Origin: an uncultured Bacteroidales bacterium
GTDB taxonomy: Bacteria > Bacteroidota > Bacteroidia > Bacteroidales > Muribaculaceae
Length of the DNA: 12,369 nucleotides
Direction: 5' to 3'
Assembly: GCA_900554845.1 (NCBI GenBank)
Contig: USIY01000045.1
Coordinates: forward strand, 1-12,369
The notes under the pieces are model-generated. The model was not told where the DNA came from, ran no database searches, and saw only the letters and a program-made list of their open reading frames with translations. The position numbers were made by a program, and so were the translations under genes. Shown in pieces: positions 1-5,823 of this stretch (position 1 is the first letter of the stretch; each line of letters begins with the position of its first letter).

Positions 1-1089
1 ATCATAATATTTTGAGTCACCGTACAACAGGAACAAACGATGGTTGACATATACGTTACCGATGGCAGCGCAAGTCTCACAATAAGCAGACATGTTGGGA
101 AGCTCATAGTTCTCGCCGAACGCTTCGCCGTTGCTTGTCGCTCCGATACCTCCGGTGATATAATACTTTTTGCCTACTATATTGTCCCATATACGGTCAA
201 TAGCCTTTATATATGCCGAATCACCCGTCAAAGCAGCGACATCGGCCATGCCGGCATACATATAAGCAGCTCGAACTGCATGACCCACAGCTTCATCCTG
301 CTCCACCACCGGCATATGCGCCTGGGAGTATTTGTCTTTGCGGGACGTATAGCCGCGTTTGTCCAAGAAATACTTCGCCTGATCCAGATATTTTTTATCA
401 CCTGTAACGAGATACAGTTTGGCCAATGCCATCTCAGCGATCTGATGTCCGGGAACACGGGCTACCTGTCCGGGGCCGTCACCGATTTCTCGGCATACGC
501 AATCAGCATATTTCTTGGCTATGTCCAAGAAATTAGTCTTGCCGGTGGCCTGATAATGGGCGATTGCTCCTTCCACCATATGGCCGAGGTTATAAAACTC
601 ATGGCTGAGATCCTCAACTGTCTCCCAGCGCTTGGTGCCGGCCCATTCATGAGGATGCTTGGGATTCATTGTGCGCGACGTATAGAGATATCCGTCGGGT
701 TCCTGCGCGGCGGCAACTATCACAAGAACACTGTCGATATAGTGCTCAAGCTTCTTGTCGGGGTAAGTCTGAAGCAGATAAGAGGCTCCTTCGATCGTCT
801 TGTATACATCGGTGTCGTCGAAAGAGAGACCTCCTACTTTGATGGTGTCCGACGGATGAGCGGCCTTAATAAAATTCTCATAACGGCCGGTTTCCTCGCA
901 CTTGCTGAATGCCAGGGGAATGGTCACTTCACGGCTGGCTTTAAGCCGCTGGCACCAGAAATTGTCCGTGACTTTCACAGACGTGAAAGGAACCGGATCA
1001 ATCGGATAGCCGTGATGTCCCTCTTTTTTCTTGGCCGAAGCCGAGAATGCCATGGAACAGATGACTGTCGCAATTAAAATTCTCTTCAT
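1..1089 (-). CDS. GH127 family (DUF1680) glycoside hydrolase, N-terminal part, runs off left edge
   Basis: The reverse strand is open from an ATG at 1089-1087 to the first base of the window, giving 363 codons with no stop. It is probably a periplasmic exo-glycosidase; founding GH127 members are beta-L-arabinofuranosidases with a zinc-bound cysteine nucleophile. Residues 1-19 form a signal peptide ending in SASA-K, with no lipobox cysteine at the cleavage point. The (alpha/alpha)6-barrel start follows: FDDTDVYKTIEGASY (90-104), AAAQEPDGYL (126-135), GHQIAEMALAKLY (214-226) and ITGGIG (311-316). The acid/base candidate E322 in GEAF and zinc ligands E338 and C340 in ETC are present. The CC pair holding the nucleophile lies beyond the edge. 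It is clearly paralogous to the GH127 at 5824-8271. It follows the GH43 gene by 19 bases, third in the leftward operon. Family assignment is firm; the substrate is not, since GH127 also includes enzymes for other rare sugars. Confidence 0.93.
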   Translation of the reverse strand, partial: MKRILIATVICSMAFSASAKKKEGHHGYPIDPVPFTSVKVTDNFWCQRLKASREVTIPLAFSKCEETGRYENFIKAAHPSDTIKVGGLSFDDTDVYKTIEGASYLLQTYPDKKLEHYIDSVLVIVAAAQEPDGYLYTSRTMNPKHPHEWAGTKRWETVEDLSHEFYNLGHMVEGAIAHYQATGKTNFLDIAKKYADCVCREIGDGPGQVARVPGHQIAEMALAKLYLVTGDKKYLDQAKYFLDKRGYTSRKDKYSQAHMPVVEQDEAVGHAVRAAYMYAGMADVAALTGDSAYIKAIDRIWDNIVGKKYYITGGIGATSNGEAFGENYELPNMSAYCETCAAIGNVYVNHRLFLLYGDSKYYD

Positions 1090-1108
1090 GATATATTAGG
1101 TTATTTAA

Positions 1109-3517
1109 TCATTCAATATCTATAAATTCATCGTACAGCTGAATGGAGTTGATATAACCGCTGAATGGCCATTCGTCTTCATTGTTAAGCCCGAGAGAGA
1201 CGTACTGCGATGGTTTCACCAACAGTTGGATGTCTTTCTCGCTCACTTTCTTGCCATTGATGTACACTTTCTCAATTCTTCCGTCGAAACATACATGCAC
1301 ATCCTGCCATTTGCCTTCCAGTCCTTTTACATCTTTCCAGCCCGCGTCCTCGTACCATCCATAATGGTTCATCACTCCACAACGGGGTTCGGTGCCGTTC
1401 ACTGCCATTATTTTCTCAAGTTCGTCATGACTTGTGGTGAAATCAGCGACACACTCGTTTTCCGAAATATCAGGATTCAGTATCCTCATTTTCAAAGTAT
1501 AAGGAGCGTTGTCGCGTATAGTTGCGGGCAACGGGAAACTTGAACGATAATGCTGCTTTCCGTCAAAACGAATGCCTTTCTTGCCCTCAACCGTCTCGAT
1601 TACTGCAGGCTCTTTTACAGTTACAAATTCACCGTGCAAACCTTTGTTTGGAATGAAAGGAACAGTATCCCCAGCATTGAACATATCCGCGTCGATATTC
1701 ACTATCATACCTTTTCTTTCTCTGGCCGCAACCGGTTGCCGGCGGATATCATTGACAGCGTCGAACTTCTTCTCCGCATCGGTCAGTTCCCAGTTATAAT
1801 ACCGTACATTAGTCAAAATCAACGGCTCGATACTACTGGAAACAACTATTTTTCCATCCTTTAACGTTCCGGGCAGTTCTGTAGGAACCCATTTCCCATC
1901 TTTATACTCGATTGCCGACAAAGTGTGAGGTCGTTTGGCTGAAACATACGCGTTCTCAAACACAAGTTCGGTGCCGGGGCTAAGCCGCAAGGCGTCACGT
2001 CCGTCCAAACGTATTGGCGTGACACGTCCAGACGCAAGTCTAAAGCTTCCTCCCAACATTCCCTGGTTGTTGTTCCATGCACGGCCGTCCCAGTCATAAG
2101 CCGTCAAGCCGATCCATTGTTGAGGCGCGCTGTCCACAATATCGCCGAAGACTTTCACATTCCAGATCGCTCCGTTGAAACCCGCCTTCTCGCCTCCTGT
2201 AGTCGTAATACGCAAATATCGGGCCTTGGTGTCTCCGAAATCAGTCATCGGACTTCCCGACAGACGATTGTTGCGCTTATCGGCAAAGATTGTCCAGTTC
2301 TTTCCATCCAAGGAAGTCTCTATGAAATATTGATAAAACTGTGTGCCATATTCAAACTGAGTCCATACCGTACGGATATTCTCAGGCTTGCCCAAATCAA
2401 TTTCCAGCCATTCCTGACCCATTCCCTTGGGACGCCAGAGAGTTCCGTTATTGTCGTCCACCGCATACTGAGGAATGAAATTATCATCATAATATGATGA
2501 CGCAGTCACATTCTTCCCAAAAGCGAGATTTCTGGATTTCACGGAATTCTTTCCCAAGAAACCGACTCCTTTATGCGTCGGAGTTATGGTTTTGATTGAA
2601 CCGTCAGGCAAAAATTCCATTTTATCTATGCATATCTGACGGTGGAAACCCCTGTTTGAATGCGGATTGTCATGACGGTGGTAGACTATATAATAGTCGT
2701 TTCCATCCTGTATTATGCTGTGATGGCCCGGCCCATGCACAGTACCGTCTTCATTGGTCTTTAGAATGCATCCCTTATAAGTGTAGGGGCCTAACGGACT
2801 GTCGGCAACGGCGTACTGTACTTTATAAGTTTCGTCATGACAACTGTCTGACGAATACATAAAATAATACTTGCCATCTTTCTTTAACACAAAAGGCGCC
2901 TCAAAAAAATCTGTCGCTTCTGTATTCGGTATCAGTCTTGTCTCTGTAAAGCTCTTCATGTCCGGAGCAAGTTTTCCGGCGCCGCAACCGAATCCCTTAT
3001 ATATGCCCCAGGTGCCCCAGTACATATATATCGATCCATCGTCATCCACAAACGTCTGGCCGTCAAGAGTAATCGCATTCTTGACAAAACGGTCCGGCAC
3101 CAGCACGGCCTCGCTTTCACCCAGAATGTTTTTCCATGGACCACGCGGTGTCTCCCCTACTCCCACATGAATCTGACAAGGCTGACAGTACACGTAATAG
3201 TACTTGTTGTCGTTCTTGTTCAGCATTACGTCGGGAGCCCATATCCAATGGCTGTCGGGCCAGTTCATAGGCAATAAGGTCCAATTGACAAGATCTTTAC
3301 TTTGCCATAACTGCGCAGGCCCGAACCCGGCCCCGCTTCCATCCGTTGTGGCGTACATATAATATGTGTCGCCGAACTTTTTGAGGGTAGGATCCGCAAA
3401 ATAACCCGGTATAACCGGATTCATCGCTCCGGGAGAATTGTATTTCACATCATCCGAAGCCGCTGCCGTTGCGACCGTGGCCGTCAACAATGCACTTATT
3501 ATAATATTGCGTCTCAT
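1109..3517 (-). CDS. Secreted GH43 glycoside hydrolase with F5/8 type C and LamG-like domains
   Basis: An 802-residue enzyme probably acting on alpha-L-arabinofuranosyl or beta-xylosyl ends of a plant glycan in the periplasm or envelope. A signal peptide covers about residues 1-20. The five-bladed GH43 domain spans about 30-320: D42 in YFADPT is the likely catalytic base, D152 before VDDDG (157-161) the likely pKa modulator, and E206 in FFEAP the likely general acid. HGPGHHSI (261-268) supplies the usual central histidines. A discoidin (F5/8 type C, CBM32-like) domain follows at about 329-459, marked by NLAFGKNVTASS, WLEIDLG and YLRIT. Residues 460-605 are not assigned. A LamG/concanavalin-like sandwich (about 605-800) closes the protein, with VYINGKKV typical of that fold. 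It is well above the length of a bare GH43. The gene starts 10 bases after the GH97 stop, so it is likely translated from the same transcript. Family call is firm; subfamily and exact sugar are not settled. Confidence 0.93.
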   Translation of the reverse strand: MRRNIIISALLTATVATAAASDDVKYNSPGAMNPVIPGYFADPTLKKFGDTYYMYATTDGSGAGFGPAQLWQSKDLVNWTLLPMNWPDSHWIWAPDVMLNKNDNKYYYVYCQPCQIHVGVGETPRGPWKNILGESEAVLVPDRFVKNAITLDGQTFVDDDGSIYMYWGTWGIYKGFGCGAGKLAPDMKSFTETRLIPNTEATDFFEAPFVLKKDGKYYFMYSSDSCHDETYKVQYAVADSPLGPYTYKGCILKTNEDGTVHGPGHHSIIQDGNDYYIVYHRHDNPHSNRGFHRQICIDKMEFLPDGSIKTITPTHKGVGFLGKNSVKSRNLAFGKNVTASSYYDDNFIPQYAVDDNNGTLWRPKGMGQEWLEIDLGKPENIRTVWTQFEYGTQFYQYFIETSLDGKNWTIFADKRNNRLSGSPMTDFGDTKARYLRITTTGGEKAGFNGAIWNVKVFGDIVDSAPQQWIGLTAYDWDGRAWNNNQGMLGGSFRLASGRVTPIRLDGRDALRLSPGTELVFENAYVSAKRPHTLSAIEYKDGKWVPTELPGTLKDGKIVVSSSIEPLILTNVRYYNWELTDAEKKFDAVNDIRRQPVAARERKGMIVNIDADMFNAGDTVPFIPNKGLHGEFVTVKEPAVIETVEGKKGIRFDGKQHYRSSFPLPATIRDNAPYTLKMRILNPDISENECVADFTTSHDELEKIMAVNGTEPRCGVMNHYGWYEDAGWKDVKGLEGKWQDVHVCFDGRIEKVYINGKKVSEKDIQLLVKPSQYVSLGLNNEDEWPFSGYINSIQLYDEFIDIE

Positions 3518-3527
3518 GATTCTTGTT

Positions 3528-5507
3528 TTATTCCGGAATAATGCTTACTGCAAAGCCTCCGCCAGGAGCCATATGTATTTTCTCCTTGGAGCCCTTGGTC
3601 ACTTTGAGATTCAAGATCTTATAGTCATCGCCTTGCTTTGCCGCATTTACCCCGTCCTTCAAAATTGTGGCTTTAAACGCTTTACCGGCGGGCAGGAAAG
3701 AGAAATCAAGTTCATAATCACGAGATTCCCAATCGGTCATGCCACCTACATACCACCGGTCACCATGATTGCGCATGGTCACTATATACTCGCCCATCGT
3801 CCCGTCAAGAATCTTTGTTGAATCAAACACAACAGGCAAAGCAGTCACGAAATCCACCCAATCCTGGTTTTTTATGTATAATGACGGAGAATCGCACAAC
3901 ATGGTGAACGGAGAGTCATACACAACATATGCGGCGGTCTGATGTCCTCTTGTACCCTGGCTCATCGGGTTATAATATATGGCGTTCCAATCGGCTTTCT
4001 GCCCGTTGCGCATTGCCCCGGGTGTGTAATCCACAGGTCCCGACATCATCCGGATGTAAGGATATGTCACATCATACTTCGGCATGTCGACCGACTTGTC
4101 GCTCCATTTCATTTCCTCCATTCCGAACACTGCCTCATAATTAAGGATATTAGGATATGTACGATTCAGACCCACAGGCTTATATATGCCGTGAAGATCG
4201 AGGAAAAGCTTATGCTTTGACGTTGCGTCCGCAATTCTCTCCACCATTTCGACCGCAGTCTGGTCATCACGGTCAAGGAAGTCAACCTTAAAACCCTTTA
4301 TTCCCATCTCGGAATATTTCTTACAGGCTTCTTCCAGTTGCTTGTCAAGAACATTGAAAACTGTCCAAAGGACAATGTCCACATTTTTCTCCTTGCCATA
4401 GCGGACCAGTTCCGGAAGATCTATATCATGCACCACTGTCAACATGTCCCCGCTCTTGGGATCATACCATCCTTCATCAAGGACAATATATTCAATGCCG
4501 TTTCCCGATGCGAAATCTATGTAATATTTATATGTTTCGTTATTTATGCCGGCTTTGAAATCCACTCCTCGAAGTCCCCAGTCGTTCCACCAGTCCCATG
4601 CCACTTTACCCGGTTTGATCCATGACATGTCCTCTATCTTTGATGGACGAGCCAATGAATATACAAGGTTTGACACAGGCATTTCCGTATCTTTATCTGT
4701 TATGGAGATTATTCTCCATGGGAAATCATGTTTGCCAGGCGTTTTGGCTATGAAATCTTCAGTCTCTGTCACATACTCCTGCATGCGCCAAGGATAGAAA
4801 TCAGTCTTGGAGGGATATTTGGCGAACTCCCCCTTCAATGTTCCAGTTTTTGCGTCCGGAACTATGAACATTCCAGGATACGACACCAGGTCGGACTCAA
4901 GAATAACCGTCTTGACTCCATTTTTATGATCCGCCGCTACCGGGAGGAACGCATATTTGGGAGGGACTGAATCCAACGAAACTTTCTGATAGAAATTCTG
5001 GAATGCCATTGCCATCGGTTTCTCCGGATTGGTGGACCAGGCCATATACAACTCCGGTGAACCGGGATATTTATATTCCGCAATTTCGTCATCTATTATA
5101 ATGTCACCCTTTCTATTTGTAGAGAATCTATAGGCTACACCGTCGTCATAAGCACGCAAAGTCAAAGTCAGGCCGTCGCCAAGGCTGATTTCGGCTTCAT
5201 TATATTCCGATATATATTCCGGAGTATGTGTAAAGGGTGCTTTGATTGTTTCCCGACGGGTCTTTCCCTTTTTCACCGACTTAATGGCAAGCGGAGATTT
5301 ACGGCCACGTATCTTCATGCCGATTGGACTTGCATCCAATAATTGATTATCTCCGAACGATACGCCGAGCATTGGGACGCCGTCGACACCGTCGGCCAAC
5401 GTAACAGCTATCTGTCCGTCGGGAGACGAGATGCCGGTTTCCTTGGCATTGACCATGGAGGATGTCATTGCCATTCCTGCCACAAGAACAAAACTGAGAT
5501 ATTTCAT
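3528..5507 (-). CDS. Retaining-type GH97 glycoside hydrolase (alpha-galactosidase or beta-L-arabinopyranosidase)
   Basis: A 659-residue GH97 enzyme, normal length for the family. A signal peptide (1-21, ending VNA) sends it to the periplasm. The order is an N-terminal beta-supersandwich (about 25-290, starting with ISSPDGQIAVT), a catalytic TIM barrel (about 295-560, with AWDWWNDWG at 303-311 and YIVLDEGW at 340-347) and a C-terminal beta domain (565-659). GH97 contains inverting SusB-type alpha-glucosidases and retaining enzymes. Here FKVDF places an aspartate (D409) where the retaining enzymes have their nucleophile and SusB does not, and E464 in GMEE fits the acid/base, about 55 residues later as in characterised retaining members. 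That predicts cleavage of alpha-galactosides or the configurationally similar beta-L-arabinopyranosides; the arabinose-directed neighbours make the second plausible (inference). It is the first gene of the leftward operon, starting 52 bases from a candidate -7 element. Confidence 0.93.
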   Translation of the reverse strand: MKYLSFVLVAGMAMTSSMVNAKETGISSPDGQIAVTLADGVDGVPMLGVSFGDNQLLDASPIGMKIRGRKSPLAIKSVKKGKTRRETIKAPFTHTPEYISEYNEAEISLGDGLTLTLRAYDDGVAYRFSTNRKGDIIIDDEIAEYKYPGSPELYMAWSTNPEKPMAMAFQNFYQKVSLDSVPPKYAFLPVAADHKNGVKTVILESDLVSYPGMFIVPDAKTGTLKGEFAKYPSKTDFYPWRMQEYVTETEDFIAKTPGKHDFPWRIISITDKDTEMPVSNLVYSLARPSKIEDMSWIKPGKVAWDWWNDWGLRGVDFKAGINNETYKYYIDFASGNGIEYIVLDEGWYDPKSGDMLTVVHDIDLPELVRYGKEKNVDIVLWTVFNVLDKQLEEACKKYSEMGIKGFKVDFLDRDDQTAVEMVERIADATSKHKLFLDLHGIYKPVGLNRTYPNILNYEAVFGMEEMKWSDKSVDMPKYDVTYPYIRMMSGPVDYTPGAMRNGQKADWNAIYYNPMSQGTRGHQTAAYVVYDSPFTMLCDSPSLYIKNQDWVDFVTALPVVFDSTKILDGTMGEYIVTMRNHGDRWYVGGMTDWESRDYELDFSFLPAGKAFKATILKDGVNAAKQGDDYKILNLKVTKGSKEKIHMAPGGGFAVSIIPE

Positions 5508-5558
5508 GATTATAAGGTTAAACTCAGCCGGATTGTACGGCTTTTATCTTTCACTTCG

Positions 5559-5566
5559 CAAAGTAA
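5559..5566 (-). promoter_or_regulatory. Candidate -7 element for the GH97 operon
   Basis: Read on the minus strand this is TTACTTTG, one mismatch from the Bacteroidales consensus TAnnTTTG. It lies 21 bases outside the left arm of the inverted repeat, exactly mirroring the plus-strand element at 5705-5712. Transcription starting just downstream would leave a leader of about 45-50 bases before the GH97 ATG. No clear -33 TTTG is seen at the usual spacing, as would fit an activator-dependent promoter. Confidence 0.45.
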
Positions 5567-5601
5567 AATAATAATAAGGAATAAGCAATAACAAAATCAT
5601 A

Positions 5602-5609
5602 CAAAATTA
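5602..5609 (-). promoter_or_regulatory. Alternative -7 element (minus strand) inside the left repeat arm
   Basis: Read on the minus strand this is TAATTTTG, a perfect TAnnTTTG match pointing toward GH97. It lies within the inverted repeat, so it may instead be part of the operator. The sequence is AT-rich and such matches can arise by chance. No well-spaced TTTG is found upstream. Confidence 0.3.
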
Positions 5610-5661
5610 TGTTAAAATTGTTCAAAAGGTTAAAGTTCCTACACATTGTACAATTTTACCA

Positions 5662-5669
5662 TAATTTTG
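5662..5669 (+). promoter_or_regulatory. Alternative -7 element (plus strand) inside the right repeat arm
   Basis: TAATTTTG is a perfect TAnnTTTG match and the exact mirror copy of the minus-strand match at 5602-5609. It could drive the plus-strand operon with a leader of about 150 bases. Because it is an integral part of the inverted repeat it may be an operator half-site and not a promoter. Confidence 0.3.
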
Positions 5670-5704
5670 TACGATTTTGTTATGTCCATTGCACATTTAA
5701 TTAT

Positions 5705-5712
5705 TAGTTTTG
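5705..5712 (+). promoter_or_regulatory. Candidate -7 element for the GH127-susC-susD operon
   Basis: TAGTTTTG matches TAnnTTTG perfectly and sits 21 bases outside the right repeat arm. A TTTG at 5676-5679 is upstream but 25 bases away, longer than the usual -33 to -7 spacing. The predicted leader is about 105 bases. If this is the start site, the right arm covers roughly -35 to -70, a normal position for an activator. Confidence 0.5.
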
Positions 5713-5823
5713 CAACATCTTTATCTAACGCAAGGAAAATTCCACATTTATATCGAATGATCCTTAGATATAGAAGTTAACGGAACGGATATATTTTAAC
5801 ATTAATTAACCTAACACAGTAAC

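Larger units (their letters stand above)
5588..5683. repeat. Large imperfect inverted repeat, candidate operator
   Basis: The left arm, 5588-5621, begins ATAACAAAATCATACAAAAT. The right arm, 5650-5683, read on the opposite strand begins ATAACAAAATCGTACAAAAT. The arms agree at 32 of 34 positions (mismatches at 5599/5672 and 5612/5659), and the match continues to about 5625/5646 with one more mismatch. The spacer is 28 bases or fewer. Each arm contains four-base A (or T) runs spaced 10-11 bases apart: 5593, 5603, 5614 and 5624 on the left; 5654, 5665 and 5675 on the right. The symmetry and position between divergent operons suggest binding of a dimeric regulator; PULs are often governed by hybrid two-component systems or SusR-like activators. 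The identity of the regulator is inference. Confidence 0.85.
5508..5823. promoter_or_regulatory. Divergent intergenic control region between the two operons
   Basis: This 316-base gene-free stretch separates the GH97 start (minus strand) from the GH127 start (plus strand). It is much richer in A and T than the flanking genes. It holds a near-symmetric 96-base inverted repeat (5588-5683), four full or near matches to the Bacteroidales -7 element TAnnTTTG, and then a leader of about 110 bases before the plus-strand ATG. I found no convincing small ORF, RNA gene or stable GC-rich hairpin in it. It is the only evident place to start transcription of either operon, so both are probably controlled here together. 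Confidence 0.85.

Noticed and set aside
40..1077. A 345-codon open frame on the plus strand
   Set aside because: It is antisense to the GH127 coding sequence, which shows catalytic motifs and a signal peptide; the plus-strand translation has no recognisable domain and an irregular composition.
5588..5683. Invertible (phase-variable) promoter
   Set aside because: The inverted repeat could suggest a recombinase target, but the spacer is only 20-28 bases, too short for a usual invertible segment, and flipping it would not change which gene is promoted because the arms are mirror copies. No recombinase gene is present.
5588..5683. Bidirectional intrinsic terminator
   Set aside because: The stem is almost entirely A/T, has no GC-rich core, and lies between two divergent gene starts where no transcript needs ending.
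5670..5700. -33 TTTG boxes paired with the -7 elements
   Set aside because: The TTTG copies found are either about 13 or 25 bases from the -7 elements, not the usual spacing near 20, so they were not annotated as promoter halves.
5745..5775. Small hairpin TATATC...GATATA in the leader of the rightward operon
   Set aside because: Only six weak A/T pairs around a 12-base loop; expected by chance in AT-rich sequence and matching no riboswitch I know.
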